A stretch of DNA of 64,000 bases, from positions 1-64,000 of the forward strand of contig NZ_JODL01000003.1 of the NCBI RefSeq assembly GCF_000718985.1, read 5' to 3'. Positions within the stretch are counted from its first letter, which is position 1. The number at the start of each line of letters is the position of its first letter. Below, one piece after another: positions 53,912 to 64,000 of the stretch. The DNA is from Streptomyces megasporus. GTDB lineage: Bacteria > Actinomycetota > Actinomycetes > Streptomycetales > Streptomycetaceae. A program made the translations under genes and the position numbers. Under the pieces are notes generated by a model. It searched no databases. It worked only from the letters and a program-made list of their open reading frames with translations, and was not told the DNA's origin.

Positions 53912-55254
53912 TCACACCCTCCCCGGTGTGCCGCTGCCGGCCCGATCCGCCCGGCGCCACAGGTCGGGCAGCGCGTCCCCCGGCGTGTACGGCAGCACCG
54001 TCCACCCCGCCTCGCGCAGCGCCCGCCGCCGCGCCTCCTCGACGTCCGCCGCCCGGAGCCCGCGCGGGACGAAGGCCAACGCCCCGCGGGCGCGCCGCCG
54101 CATCCGGCCGGCCAGCGCCGTCTGTTCCTCGTCCAGGGCGCCGAGGAAGGCCACCAGCAGCCCCTCCCGCCCGGCTCCGGCGCCGCCGCCCAGCGCCTCG
54201 TGGGCCCGGGACAGCCCCGGCTCCCCCGAGGGATGCACCGTCGCGAGGGTGTCCAGGATCAGCCCGACGGTGTCCGAGACCCCCATGCCCGGGGCGTCGC
54301 CGTTCGGGCCGGGCACCGGGGTGCCGGCGTCGGTCAGCAGCCGTACCGCGGAACCGCGCTCCAGCAGGTGCGCGGCCACCGAGGCGGCCCCCGAGACCGC
54401 CCACTCGAACGCCGAGTCCGGTCCGGAGCCGGCCCAGGCCGCCCGGCGGGTGTCCAGCAGCACCGTGCAGTGGGGCTTGCGCGCCTGCTCCTCGCGGCGC
54501 ACCATCAGCTCCCCGTGGCGGGCGGTGGAGCGCCAGTGCACCCGGCGCAGGTCGTCGCCGTGGCGGTAACCGCGCGGGATCACGTCGTCCTCGCCCGCCG
54601 TCGCCAGGGAACGCCGCCGCCCCTCGCCCCAGCCGCCGACCTCGCCGGGCAGACGTACCGGCGGCAGGGGCTCGATCCGGGGCACGACGGTGAGGGTGTC
54701 GTACGCGCTGAAGGAACGGGTCAACTCCACCATGCCGAAGGGGTCCGTCAGACGTAGCTGGAGCGGCCCCAGCGGATAGCGTCCGCGCAGGTCGGAGCGG
54801 ACCCGGTAGGAGACCTCACGGCGCCCGCCCGGCTCCACCCGGTCCAGCACGAAGCGCGGGCGGGGCCCCAACAGGTAGGGGACCCGGTCCTGGAGCATCA
54901 GCAGACCGGTGGGCAGCCGCGAGACGTTGTCCAGCCGCAGATGCACCCGGGCCTCGTCGCGGACGGGCAACCGCGTGGGGGACAGCCGCCGCGAGGCCGC
55001 CACCCGGTGGCGGGTGCGGTGCAGCACGACCACGCACACCAGGGGCAGCACGGTCAGCAGGATCCCCACCCGCAGCAGGTCCCCCTGGCCCAGGAGGTAG
55101 GCGCAGGCCGTCGCGGCCACGCCCGCCGCCAGGAACGAGCGCCCACGGGTGGTGAGCCCACCGAGCGCGGCCCGCAGCGAACCCTGCCGCTCTCCGGGCG
55201 GCCGACCGGCCTCCCGTCCCGTGTCCCGGCCCGCGGCGCCGGGGCCGCCGTCCA

Positions 55255-55255
<1 letters not shown>
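53912..55255 (-). CDS. DUF58 protein
   Basis: A 447-residue protein with two membrane helices (about 40-58 and 60-80), then a beta-rich region and the DUF58 core (RVHWRSTARHGELMVRREEQ, followed by the MIDAS-like VLLDTR...). DUF58 has a von Willebrand factor A-like fold that pairs with MoxR ATPases. Its start overlaps the moxR stop by one base and the transglutaminase gene begins 31 bases downstream. The Trp and basic residues in the DUF58 signature (HWRSTAR) are intact. Confidence 0.9.
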
Positions 55256-56280
<1,025 letters not shown>

Positions 56281-56443
56281 CCGGCCCTCCTCGGCCCGTT
56301 TCACGGACCGGCCCCTTTCGTGGGCGACCGGCCCACCCCGAACAACCGGTTCCCCTCCACGGAATCCCACGGAGGAGACCCGTGGACAGTCCGTGGACAG
56401 GGAGCCGTCACTCACGCATTCTTCACGGACATCCGTTCTCGCG

Positions 56444-56974
56444 TCACGGTTCCGGGTCGATCGTGGGGTCGATCTCCCGCAGCAGTCCCGTGGTGACGTC
56501 GAAGACGAATCCCCGCACATCGTCGGTGTGCAACAGGAACGGAGAAGTACGTACCCGTTCCATCGACTGCCGCACGTCCTGCTCGGCGTCCTTGAACGCC
56601 TCGACCGCCCACGAGGGCCGCTGGCCGACCTCGTCCTCCAGCTCGTAGCGGAAGTCCTCGGTCAGGTTCAGCAGACCGCAGCCGGTGTGGTGGATGAGGA
56701 CGACGGAACGGGTGCCCAGCGCCCGCTGGCTGATGGTCAGGGAGCGGATGACGTCGTCGGTGACCACGCCGCCGGCGTTGCGGATCGTGTGGCAGTCGCC
56801 GAGGTCGAGTCCGAGGGCGGCGTGCAGGTCGAGACGGGCGTCCATGCAGGCGACCACGGCGACCTTCAGCACCGGCCGGGCGTCCATCCCCGGGTCGATG
56901 AACTCGGAGGCGTAGCGCTTGTTGGCATCGACGAGACGGTCGATGACCGAGTCGTCACGGTGAGGCGGTGACAT
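56444..56974 (-). CDS. beta-class carbonic anhydrase
   Basis: A 176-residue beta carbonic anhydrase with zinc ligands Cys43 (CMDAR, with Asp45 and Arg47 as the dyad), His96 and Cys99 (HHTGCG). It is small and near the M. tuberculosis Rv1284 type. It hydrates CO2 in the cytoplasm to supply bicarbonate. The ATG is chosen because the longer frames are non-coding. It diverges from the rsmH operon and shares the 405-base region upstream with it. Confidence 0.94.
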   Translation of the reverse strand: MSPPHRDDSVIDRLVDANKRYASEFIDPGMDARPVLKVAVVACMDARLDLHAALGLDLGDCHTIRNAGGVVTDDVIRSLTISQRALGTRSVVLIHHTGCGLLNLTEDFRYELEDEVGQRPSWAVEAFKDAEQDVRQSMERVRTSPFLLHTDDVRGFVFDVTTGLLREIDPTIDPEP

Positions 56975-57379
56975 GGGTACGACCGTAACCGTCCCGTGCC
57001 CGCCCGTCCCGTCATCAGGGCGGGCAAAGTCGGTCAACACACTCCGGTGTGAGGTAACCCACACGCTCGGTGCGGGCTGCTCCGTCCGGAGGGAGCCGGT
57101 GGGGATTCGGAGGGGCGGCACACCGCCCGGGAGCGGCCGTGACGCGCCCGACCGGTTGATTGACCGGGGGGAGGCGTGGACTAAAGTGACGCGCAGTGGG
57201 AGTCGGGACACACCGCCGAGCTCCCTCGGAACCGACACTCGCGGCGCGCGTACGGCCGCGTACGGTCCGGCCTCCTCCCGCTCTCCGGCCGACCGGTGCC
57301 CCTTCCCCGGCGCCGGCCGCCGCCTTCCCCTTCGAGCGGGCGGGGACCAGGCCGTACGGACCCGCTCAAGGAGAGTCCA
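56975..57379. other. 405-base divergent region before the division cluster
   Basis: It holds the rsmH promoter (57160-57187) and the leader of about 190 bases before the rsmH GTG. A small inverted repeat (CACAC-TCCG-GTGTG, 57038-57051) lies near the carbonic anhydrase start. There is no mraZ-like reading frame, although mraZ usually leads this cluster in other bacteria. Nothing else is recognised. Confidence 0.6.
57160..57187 (+). promoter_or_regulatory. sigma-A-type promoter of the rsmH-fts-mur cluster
   Basis: TTGACC (57160-57165) and TAAAGT (57182-57187) are separated by 16 bases; the predicted RNA start is about 57194. This is the best promoter match in the window and stands before rsmH, after which the genes overlap or nearly touch as far as mraY. 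Confidence 0.7.
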
Positions 57380-58336
57380 GTGAGCACCAACGAGCGGCAC
57401 GTCCCGGTCATGCTCCGACGCTGCCTGGACCTGCTCGCCCCCGCCCTGGAGAAGCCCGGATCGACGGTCGTGGACTGCACCGTCGGGCTCGGCGGCCACA
57501 GCGAGGCCCTGCTGACCTCCTTCCCCGGCGTCCGTCTGATCGGCCTGGACCGCGACCCGGCCGCGCTGGAACTGGCCCGCGAGCGGCTGGCCCCCCACGG
57601 GGAGCGGGCCACGCTGGTGCACGCCGTCTACGACGAGCTTCCCGAGGTGCTCGCCCGACTGGGCACACCGCGCGTCCAGGGCGTCCTGTTCGACCTCGGC
57701 GTCTCCTCCATGCAGTTGGACGAGGCCGAACGAGGCTTCTCGTACGCCAGGGACGCCCCGCTGGACATGCGGATGGACCAGACGAGGGGCATCGGCGCCG
57801 CCGAGGTGCTCAACACCTACCCGCCCGGGGAACTGGTGCGCATCCTGCGCGCCTACGGCGAGGAGAAGCAGGCCAAGCGCATCGTCGCGGCGATCGTGCG
57901 GGAGCGCGAGAAGGAACCCTTCACCACCAGCGCCCGACTGGTGGACCTGATCCGCGAGGCGCTGCCCCAGGCCGCCAAGCGCACCGGGGGGAACCCCGCC
58001 AAGCGAACCTTCCAGGCGCTGCGCATCGAGGTCAACGGGGAGCTCGCCGTCCTGGAGCGGGCGGTGCCGGCGGCCGTCGCCGCGCTGGCCGTGGGCGGCC
58101 GGATCGCCGTCCTGTCGTACCACTCGCTGGAGGACCGCCTGGTCAAACAGGTCCTGACCGCGGGGGCGACGAGCACCGCGCCGCCCGGCCTGCCGGTGGT
58201 CCCCGAGCGCTACCAGCCTCGGCTGAGGTTGCTCACCCGAGGCGCCGAACTCCCGACCGAGGAGGAGATCGCCGAGAACCGCCGCGCCGCCCCCGCCCGG
58301 CTGCGCGGCGCCGAGCGCATCCGGGAGGAGCCCTGA
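57380..58336 (+). CDS. rsmH: 16S rRNA (cytosine1402-N4)-methyltransferase
   Basis: A 318-residue SAM-dependent methyltransferase. The GTG is supported by AAGGAGA ten bases upstream. Family signatures: [29 protein letters not shown] (SAM loop), [42 protein letters not shown] and [12 protein letters not shown]. The enzyme modifies 16S rRNA C1402. It is the first gene of the division cluster and its TGA overlaps the proposed CTG start of ftsL. Confidence 0.95.
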   Translation: MSTNERHVPVMLRRCLDLLAPALEKPGSTVVDCTVGLGGHSEALLTSFPGVRLIGLDRDPAALELARERLAPHGERATLVHAVYDELPEVLARLGTPRVQGVLFDLGVSSMQLDEAERGFSYARDAPLDMRMDQTRGIGAAEVLNTYPPGELVRILRAYGEEKQAKRIVAAIVREREKEPFTTSARLVDLIREALPQAAKRTGGNPAKRTFQALRIEVNGELAVLERAVPAAVAALAVGGRIAVLSYHSLEDRLVKQVLTAGATSTAPPGLPVVPERYQPRLRLLTRGAELPTEEEIAENRRAAPARLRGAERIREEP

Positions 58337-58809
58337 AGGACACACCCAAGGCCGCCCCGAAGGCCACCCCGAGGAACGCACCGAGGAGCGCGCCGAAGAA
58401 CGGGGCGGGCGCGACGCCGACCCCCCAGCAGCGGCTGGCGCGACTGGCGCGGCTGGTGCCCGCCGGTGACGCCCGCACGCCCGCCCGCACCCCCTTCGTG
58501 GTGCTGGTCGTGCTGCTGCTCGGCTCCGGACTGCTGACCCTGCTGCTGCTCAACTCCTCCGTCAACCAGGGCTCCTTCGAGCTCAGTGAACTGGAGAAGC
58601 GCACCAAGGAGCTGACCGACGAGGAGCAGGCCCTCGAACAGGAGCTGGACTCCTACTCCGCCCCCGGGTCCCTGGCCGAGCGGGCCCGCGAACTGGGCCT
58701 GGTGCCCGGCGGGAACCCCGTCTTCATCCTTCCGGACGGCACCGTCCGCGGCGTTCCCTCCCCGGCCCCCGGCGGGGAGAGCGGAACGGGAGAGGGGGTG
58801 GAGCCGTGA
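58333..58809 (+). CDS. ftsL: cell division protein FtsL
   Basis: A bitopic protein with a cytoplasmic basic part, one membrane helix (about 57-76, [21 protein letters not shown]) and a periplasmic coiled coil ([45 protein letters not shown]) as in actinobacterial FtsL. No ATG, GTG or TTG is available before the GTG at 58456, which would leave only a dozen cytoplasmic residues. CTG at 58333, overlapping the rsmH stop as CTGA with GGAGGAG just upstream, gives a 158-residue product of the usual actinobacterial size and is preferred. FtsL works with FtsB/FtsQ to activate FtsW-FtsI at the septum. The C-terminus overlaps the ftsI GTG. Confidence 0.8.
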   Translation: MKDTPKAAPKATPRNAPRSAPKNGAGATPTPQQRLARLARLVPAGDARTPARTPFVVLVVLLLGSGLLTLLLLNSSVNQGSFELSELEKRTKELTDEEQALEQELDSYSAPGSLAERARELGLVPGGNPVFILPDGTVRGVPSPAPGGESGTGEGVEP

Positions 58810-60710
58810 GCGGACGACCGCGCCGCGCCCCCGGCCCGCGCCCCGCGTCCCGCCCCGCCCGCGCCTCCGGCGCCGCCCGCCCGCCCCGACCGGGGCGGCA
58901 GGGGACGCTCCGACTGGGCAACCCCCGCCCCCGGCTGAGGCTGTTCGGCATCGTGCTCACCCTGGTGATGCTGGCCTTCACCGTGCGGCTGCTCCAGGTG
59001 CAGGCCGTGGACGCGAGCACCTACGCGAGCAAGGCCGACGTCAACCGCTACATCACCGTCCCGCTCGCCGCCGAGCGCGGCACGGTCACCGACCGCGACG
59101 GCGTCGCCCTGGCCACCACGGTCGACGCCTACGACATCACCGCCGACCCGTACCTGTTCACCCCCGAACAGGCGAAGGTCCCCGACGCGCCCGCCCAGGC
59201 GGCGGAGCTCCTCGCGCCCATCCTCGGCGTGGACGAGGAGACGCTCACCGAGCGCCTGTCCCACGCGGAGAGGCGCTACGTCGTCCTGGCCCGGCAGCAG
59301 TCCCCACAGGTCTGGCGGCAGATCACGGACCTCAAGCGGACGCTGGCCGGGAGCGGCCGCAACGTGCTGGCCGGGGTGTACTCCGAGGAGCACGCCAAGC
59401 GGGTGTACCCCAACCGGCGGCTCGCGGCCGGCGTCCTCGGCTTCGTCAACTCCGAGGGCGAGGGCCGCGGCGGTCTGGAGGCGAAGTACGAGAAGGTCCT
59501 GGCCGGACGGGACGGCACGATCACCTACGCCCAGTCCGGCGGCCGGCAGGTGCCCACCGCGGGGGAGCGGGAGCGGCCCGCGCAGCCCGGCTCCGACGTG
59601 GAGCTGACCCTCGACCGCGACATCCAGTGGGCCGCGCAGCGGGCCATCGAGGAACAGGTCGAGAAGTCCCGGGCCGACCGCGGCTACGTGATCGTCCAGG
59701 ACGTCCGCACCGGCGAGATCCTCGCCATGGCCAACGCCCCCGGCTACGACCCGGGCGACCTGTCGAAGGCCGACGCCTCCGCCCTGGGCAACCCCGCGGT
59801 CCAGGACGCCTACGAGCCGGGCTCCACCAGCAAGGTGATGTCCATGGCCGCGGTCCTGGAGGAGGGCGCGGCCGATCCCGACACCCATGTGGTGGTGCCC
59901 AACAGGCTGCCGCGTGCCGACCGCAGCTTCGCGGACGACGTGGACCACCCCACCTGGTACCTCACCCTCAACGGGGTGCTCGCCAAGTCCAGCAACATCG
60001 GCACGATCCTGGCCGTCGAACAGTTGGGAGACACCCAGAAGGAGGTCAACCGGGTGCTCCACTCCTACCTGCGGAAGTTCGGCATAGGGCGGAAGACCGG
60101 GCTCGACTTCCCCGGCGAGACCCCCGGCATCCTCGCCGAGCCCGAGGAGTGGAACGCCTCGCAGCAGTACACCATCCCCTTCGGGCAGGGCCTGTCCATC
60201 AACGCCGTCCAGGCGGCCTCGGTCTACTCCACCATCGCCAACGGCGGCGTGCGCGTCGAACCGAGCCTGGTGCGCGGCACCACCGGCCCCGACGGGGCCT
60301 GGACCCCCGCGCCGAAGCCGAAGCGGAACCGCGTCGTCAGCGAGAAGACCGCCAGGACGCTGGCGACGATGCTGGAGTCCGTGGTGGACGACTGGGAGGG
60401 CACCGGCACCACCGCGCGGATTCCCGGCTACCGGGTGGCGGGCAAGACCGGCACGGCCAACCGGGTGGACCCCGACACCGGCCGCTACAACGGCTACACC
60501 TCCTCCTTCGCGGGGTTCGCCCCCGCCGACACCCCCCGCGTCACCGTCTACTGCGCCGTACAGAACCCCAGACAGGGCAGTTACTTCGGCAGCCAGGTGT
60601 GCGGGCCGGTGTACCAGGAGGTCATGAAGTACACGCTCAAGGCCCTCCGAATCCCCCCCACCGGAACCGAGCCACCCCGCCTGCCCGTCACCTTCGAGCC
60701 CGGAGACTGA
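58806..60710 (+). CDS. ftsI: septal class B penicillin-binding protein FtsI
   Basis: A 634-residue transpeptidase. The N-terminus is Arg/Pro/Gly-rich and cytoplasmic (about 1-45), followed by one membrane helix (47-67), the pedestal domain with RGTVTDRDG and the transpeptidase domain: STSK (Ser340 nucleophile, Lys343), SSN (395-397) and KTGT (547-550). It crosslinks septal peptidoglycan with FtsW. The GTG overlaps ftsL. The long basic N-terminus is normal for Streptomyces FtsI. It continues 25 bases before the murE GTG. Confidence 0.95.
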   Translation: MSGRPRRAPGPRPASRPARASGAARPPRPGRQGTLRLGNPRPRLRLFGIVLTLVMLAFTVRLLQVQAVDASTYASKADVNRYITVPLAAERGTVTDRDGVALATTVDAYDITADPYLFTPEQAKVPDAPAQAAELLAPILGVDEETLTERLSHAERRYVVLARQQSPQVWRQITDLKRTLAGSGRNVLAGVYSEEHAKRVYPNRRLAAGVLGFVNSEGEGRGGLEAKYEKVLAGRDGTITYAQSGGRQVPTAGERERPAQPGSDVELTLDRDIQWAAQRAIEEQVEKSRADRGYVIVQDVRTGEILAMANAPGYDPGDLSKADASALGNPAVQDAYEPGSTSKVMSMAAVLEEGAADPDTHVVVPNRLPRADRSFADDVDHPTWYLTLNGVLAKSSNIGTILAVEQLGDTQKEVNRVLHSYLRKFGIGRKTGLDFPGETPGILAEPEEWNASQQYTIPFGQGLSINAVQAASVYSTIANGGVRVEPSLVRGTTGPDGAWTPAPKPKRNRVVSEKTARTLATMLESVVDDWEGTGTTARIPGYRVAGKTGTANRVDPDTGRYNGYTSSFAGFAPADTPRVTVYCAVQNPRQGSYFGSQVCGPVYQEVMKYTLKALRIPPTGTEPPRLPVTFEPGD

Positions 60711-60735
60711 CCGGAGAACGACCGGAAAGCGACCC

Positions 60736-62442
60736 GTGAGAACCAACACCGATCCCCCGTGGAACCGCTTCGACACCGCCGACGGCCAGCCCGGAGCCCC
60801 GGGCCCCTCGCTTCGCGACGGGCCCGGAGCGCCGGGTACGCTCACCGCCGTGCCAGAAGCTGATCAGACCCCATCCCTCCCCCCGGCTCCACCCCGCCCG
60901 GAGCGGGTCCGTCCCGTGCCGCTGGCGGAGCTGGCCCGGCGGCTGGGTGTCGCGGCCCCCGAAGGCGACGCGGCCGCCACCGGCATCACCCACGACTCCC
61001 GGGCCGTGCGTCCCGGCGACGTCTACATCGCGCGCCCCGGCGCCCGCTTCCACGGCGCCGACTTCGCCGTCCAGGCGGCCCGGCTGGGCGCCGTCGCCGT
61101 GCTCACCGACCCGACGGGCACCGAGCGGGCAGCCGCCACCGGCCTGCCCGTGCTGACCGTCCCGGACCCGCGCGAGCGGATGGGCGAGCTGGCCGCCGTC
61201 ATCTACGGCGACCCCGGCCGGGACCTGCTGCAGATCGGCATCACCGGCACCTCCGGCAAGACCACCACCTCCTACCTCGTCGAGGGCGGACTGCGCGCGG
61301 CGGCGAAGGAGGGGGAGCCGACCGGACTGATCGGCACGGTCGAGACCCGCATCGGCGACGAGCGGATCAAGTCCGAGCGCACCACCCCCGAGGCCACCGA
61401 GCTCCAGGCGCTGTTCGCGGTGATGCGCGAACGCGGGGTCCGCTCGACGGTCATGGAGGTCTCCAGCCACGCGCTGGTGCTCGGCCGCGTCGACGGCTGC
61501 GTCTTCGACGTCGCCGTCTTCAACAACCTCAGCCCCGAGCACCTCGACTTCCACCCGGACATGGAGGACTACTTCCGGGCGAAGGCGCAATTGTTCACCA
61601 AGGCCCGCTCCCGCGTCGGCGTGATCAACATCGACGACGAGCACGGACAGCGGCTGGCCGGCGGTGTCTGCGAGGTCCCGGTCGTCACCTTCTCCGCCGA
61701 GGGCCACCCCGACGCCGACTGGCGCGCGCGGGACGTGGAACTCGGCCCGCTGGGCTCCACCTTCACCGTGGTCGGACCGGACGGCGAGACGGCACGGGCC
61801 GTCGCGCCGCTGCCCGGCCCGTTCAACGTCGCCAACGCGCTCGCGGCCGTCGCCACCCTGGTGACCGCCGGAATCGACCTGCGGACCGCGGTCGAGGGCG
61901 TCGCCGCGGTGCCCGGCGTGCCCGGCCGTCTGGAGCGCGTGGAGGCCGGCCAGCCGTACCTGGCCGTCGTGGACTACGCCCACAAGCCCGACGCCGTGGA
62001 CTCCGTGCTGCGCGCCCTGCGCAAGGTCACCGAGGGCCGGGTGCACGCGGTGCTCGGCTGCGGAGGCGACCGCGACCCGCACAAACGGGCCGCCATGGGC
62101 GCGGCGCTGGCCAGGCTGGCCGACACCGCCGTCCTGACCTCCGACAACCCCCGTTCGGAGGACCCCCTGGCCATCCTCGCCGCGATGCTCGCGGGCGCCG
62201 CCGAGGTCCCGATCCACGAGCGCGGCACCGTGCTGGTGGAGGAGGACCGGGCCGCCGCCATCGCCGCCGCCGTCGCCCGCGCCGAGCCCGGGGACACCGT
62301 CCTGGTGGCCGGCAAGGGCCACGAGCAGGGCCAGGACATCGCCGGCGTGGTACGCCCCTTCGACGACCGTCGGGTGCTCCGCGAGGCCATCGAGCGCCGC
62401 TTGGCCGGCGAGCGCCGGGACACCGGGGAGAACACGGCATGA
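60736..62442 (+). CDS. murE: UDP-MurNAc-tripeptide synthetase (diaminopimelate-adding)
   Basis: A 568-residue ATP-dependent Mur ligase adding the third stem-peptide residue (LL-diaminopimelate in Streptomyces). Signatures: the ATP loop GITGTSGKTTTSYLVEGG, YAHKPDAVDSVL, the DNPRSEDP motif that recognises diaminopimelate rather than lysine, and GKGHEQGQD. The first 38 residues are low-conservation. A second start (GTG at 60850) lies seven bases after TACGCT (60838-60843) and could give a leaderless product beginning MPEADQTPSL; the GTG at 60736 has GGAAAG upstream. The ATGA overlap links it to murF. Confidence 0.93.
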   Translation: MRTNTDPPWNRFDTADGQPGAPGPSLRDGPGAPGTLTAVPEADQTPSLPPAPPRPERVRPVPLAELARRLGVAAPEGDAAATGITHDSRAVRPGDVYIARPGARFHGADFAVQAARLGAVAVLTDPTGTERAAATGLPVLTVPDPRERMGELAAVIYGDPGRDLLQIGITGTSGKTTTSYLVEGGLRAAAKEGEPTGLIGTVETRIGDERIKSERTTPEATELQALFAVMRERGVRSTVMEVSSHALVLGRVDGCVFDVAVFNNLSPEHLDFHPDMEDYFRAKAQLFTKARSRVGVINIDDEHGQRLAGGVCEVPVVTFSAEGHPDADWRARDVELGPLGSTFTVVGPDGETARAVAPLPGPFNVANALAAVATLVTAGIDLRTAVEGVAAVPGVPGRLERVEAGQPYLAVVDYAHKPDAVDSVLRALRKVTEGRVHAVLGCGGDRDPHKRAAMGAALARLADTAVLTSDNPRSEDPLAILAAMLAGAAEVPIHERGTVLVEEDRAAAIAAAVARAEPGDTVLVAGKGHEQGQDIAGVVRPFDDRRVLREAIERRLAGERRDTGENTA

Positions 62443-63848
62443 TCCCGCTGACCCTCGCAGAGATCGCGGACGTCGTCTCCGGCCGCGCCCACGACATACC
62501 GGACCCGACGGCGACCGTCACCGGCCCCGTGGTCAAGGACTCCCGAGAGGTGCGCCCCGGCGCGCTGTTCGTGGCGTTCGCCGGCGCACGGGCGGACGGC
62601 CACGACTTCGCCGAACGGGCCGTGGCCGACGGAGCGGTGGCCGTACTGGCCTCCCGCCCCGTCGAGGCCCCCGCGATCGTCGTGGACGACGTGGAGGCGG
62701 CCCTGGGCGCCCTGGCACGCCACGTCGTGGCGCGGCTGGGCGCCACCGTCGTCGCCCTCACCGGCTCCGCCGGCAAGACCAGCACCAAGGACCTCATCGC
62801 CCAGCTCCTGCGGCGCCTGGGCCCCACCGTGTGGACGCCCGGCTCGCTCAACAACGAGATCGGCCTGCCGCTCACCGCGCTGAGCGCGGAGGAGGGCACC
62901 CGCCACCTCGTGCTGGAGATGGGCGCCCGGGGCATCGGCCACATCCGTTACCTCACCGAGCTGACCCCGCCGCGCATCGGCGTGGTCCTCAACGTCGGGT
63001 CCGCGCACATCGGCGAGTTCGGCGGCCGGGAGCAGATCGCCCGGGCCAAGGGCGAGCTGGTGGAGGCCCTTCCCCCGGCCGAGAAGGGCGGCGTCGCCGT
63101 CCTCAACGCCGACGACCCGCTGGTGCGTGCCATGCGGGCGCGCACCGACGCCCGCATCCTCTTCTTCGGCGAAGCGGCCGACGCTGACATCCGCGCCGAG
63201 AATGTCCGACTCACCCCGAAGGGGCAGCCCGCCTTCACCCTCCACACCCCCACCGGGTGCAGTGATGTGACCATGCGCCTGTACGGTGAGCACCACGTGT
63301 CGAACGCGCTCGCCGCGGCCGCCGTGGCCCACGAGTTGGGCATGCCTGTCGACGGGATCGCCTCGGCGCTCTCCGAGGCCGGCACGCTCTCCCGCTGGCG
63401 GATGGAGGTCACCGAGCGCTCGGACGGCGTGACCGTCGTCAACGACGCCTACAACGCGAACCCCGAGTCCATGCGGGCCGCGCTCCGCGCGCTCGCCGCC
63501 ATGGGCGAGGGACGTCGCACGTGGGCGGTGCTCGGCGAGATGGCCGAGCTCGGCGAGGAATCGCTCGCCGAGCACGACGCGGTCGGACGGATGGCCGTCC
63601 GGCTCAACGTCAGCAAGCTCGTGGCGGTCGGCGGCCGGGAGGCCCGCTGGCTCGACATGGGCGCCAAGAACGAGGGTTCGTGGGGTGAGGAGTCGGTGCA
63701 CGTGTCCGACGCTCAGGCGGCAATCGACCTGTTGCGCGATGAGCTGCGACCGGGGGATGTCGTACTGGTGAAGGCTTCCCGGGCGGCGGGCCTGGAGAAG
63801 GTGGCGCTCGCGCTGGTCGAGGGTAGGGGAGAGGTCGCCGGCCGATGA
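62439..63848 (+). CDS. murF: UDP-MurNAc-pentapeptide synthetase (D-Ala-D-Ala adding)
   Basis: A 469-residue Mur ligase that completes the UDP-MurNAc-pentapeptide. Signatures: VKDSREVRPGALFVAFAG, ATP loop ALTGSAGKTSTKDLIAQLLR, EMGARGIGHIRYL, NVGSAHIGEFGG, NADDPLVRAM, and near the end VVNDAYNANPESMRAAL. The start overlaps the murE stop (ATGA) and the stop overlaps the mraY start, so translation is coupled. Confidence 0.95.
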   Translation: MIPLTLAEIADVVSGRAHDIPDPTATVTGPVVKDSREVRPGALFVAFAGARADGHDFAERAVADGAVAVLASRPVEAPAIVVDDVEAALGALARHVVARLGATVVALTGSAGKTSTKDLIAQLLRRLGPTVWTPGSLNNEIGLPLTALSAEEGTRHLVLEMGARGIGHIRYLTELTPPRIGVVLNVGSAHIGEFGGREQIARAKGELVEALPPAEKGGVAVLNADDPLVRAMRARTDARILFFGEAADADIRAENVRLTPKGQPAFTLHTPTGCSDVTMRLYGEHHVSNALAAAAVAHELGMPVDGIASALSEAGTLSRWRMEVTERSDGVTVVNDAYNANPESMRAALRALAAMGEGRRTWAVLGEMAELGEESLAEHDAVGRMAVRLNVSKLVAVGGREARWLDMGAKNEGSWGEESVHVSDAQAAIDLLRDELRPGDVVLVKASRAAGLEKVALALVEGRGEVAGR

Positions 63849-64000
63849 TGAGGCAGATCCTCTTCTCCGGTGCCATCGGGCTCTTCCTGACCCTGATCGG
63901 CACCCCGCTGCTCATCAAGTTGCTGGCCCGCAAGGGCTATGGGCAGTACATCCGCGACGACGGCCCGCGGGACCACCACAGCAAGCGCGGCACCCCCACC
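63845..64000 (+). CDS. mraY: phospho-MurNAc-pentapeptide transferase, N-terminus (partial)
   Basis: 52 residues are visible before the window ends: the first membrane helix (QILFSGAIGLFLTLIGTPLLIKLLARKG) and the conserved GQYIRDDGPRDHHSKRGTPT, which is the MraY entry with the DDGP and KRGTPT contact motifs. It makes lipid I in the membrane. The ATG overlaps the murF stop (ATGA); a second ATG three bases later is possible. Truncated by the window edge, not by damage. Confidence 0.95.
   Translation, partial: MMRQILFSGAIGLFLTLIGTPLLIKLLARKGYGQYIRDDGPRDHHSKRGTPT

Noticed and set aside
57038-57051. CACAC-TCCG-GTGTG inverted repeat between carbonic anhydrase and rsmH
   Set aside because: The arms are only five bases and the repeat does not line up with a promoter; likely chance.
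56975-57379. A missing mraZ gene
   Set aside because: I looked for a reading frame with MraZ features (AbrB-like DNA-binding repeats) before rsmH and found none; the cluster simply starts at rsmH here, as far as this window shows.

Overview
The window is from a high-GC filamentous actinomycete and looks like a Streptomyces chromosome core region. The evidence is the very GC-rich third codon positions, frequent GTG and TTG starts, ATGA/GTGA start-stop overlaps, several apparently leaderless genes, an actinobacterial bcc-aa3 respiratory cluster, and a gene order that (from memory, no search was run) follows the S. coelicolor segment from ctaD down to mraY. A good part of the order also recalls the Mycobacterium tuberculosis Rv2160s-Rv2190s (ctaE-qcrCAB, trpD, NlpC/P60, PimB', FadD15, SRPBCC, ArsA-like ATPase, PlsC, class II DAHP synthase, Ser/Thr kinase, Rv2175c, MetF, then the mur/fts genes). 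I see no integrase, transposase, prophage, CRISPR array, tRNA or rRNA, so this is vertically inherited core DNA rather than an island.

Layout. 1-7 kb: end of ctaD, ctaF, a lipoprotein L,D-transpeptidase, a small receiver-like protein, and ctaE-qcrCAB, encoding the cytochrome bcc-aa3 branch. 7-13 kb: trpD, an Lrp/AsnC-type RAM protein, a zinc-ribbon protein, a NYN-domain coiled-coil protein, and two NlpC/P60 wall hydrolases in tandem; the first sits behind a c-di-AMP-type riboswitch candidate but is broken by an internal deletion with frameshift. 13-24 kb: mannosyl/glycosyltransferases (GT87, PimB'-like), a FadD15-like acyl-CoA ligase, a metallophosphoesterase, SRPBCC, ArsA-like ATPase, DUF5304, glucokinase, an EEP-family phosphatase/nuclease, and a CU044_5270/ECF-sigma pair. 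25-34 kb: alpha/beta hydrolase, PlsC, the MacS/MacR-like two-component system, a phosphofructokinase with altered active-site residues, and the divergent aromatic pair trpE(G) and class II DAHP synthase. trpE(G) is preceded by a complete transcription attenuator with a 24-residue leader peptide containing three consecutive Trp codons. 34-46 kb: a molybdopterin oxidoreductase, endonuclease IV, a secreted SLT-domain protein, a PASTA kinase, the thiamine operon thiO-thiS-thiG under a TPP riboswitch, a ferredoxin-reductase-like flavoprotein, an Rv2175c-like DNA-binding protein, thiE and metF. 45-56 kb: a Gly/Tyr-rich membrane protein, a CrtI-like oxidoreductase, a TetR regulator, a HEPN-domain protein, a methyltransferase, SepX (DUF3040), the MoxR-DUF58-transglutaminase operon and a beta-carbonic anhydrase. 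57-64 kb: the start of the division/cell-wall cluster rsmH-ftsL-ftsI-murE-murF-mraY (mraY runs off the edge), with no mraZ ahead of it.

Most genes serve two linked jobs: aerobic respiration, and building or remodelling the envelope (peptidoglycan precursors, wall hydrolases, PASTA kinase, SepX, PIM mannosylation, phospholipid acylation), with thiamine, tryptophan and folate metabolism in between. I did not find a convincing undescribed multi-gene system. The most interesting signals are regulatory (trp attenuator, riboswitches, operator palindromes), the broken hydrolase gene, the apparent CTG start of ftsL, and enzymes with missing canonical residues (ArsA-like ATPase, phosphofructokinase).
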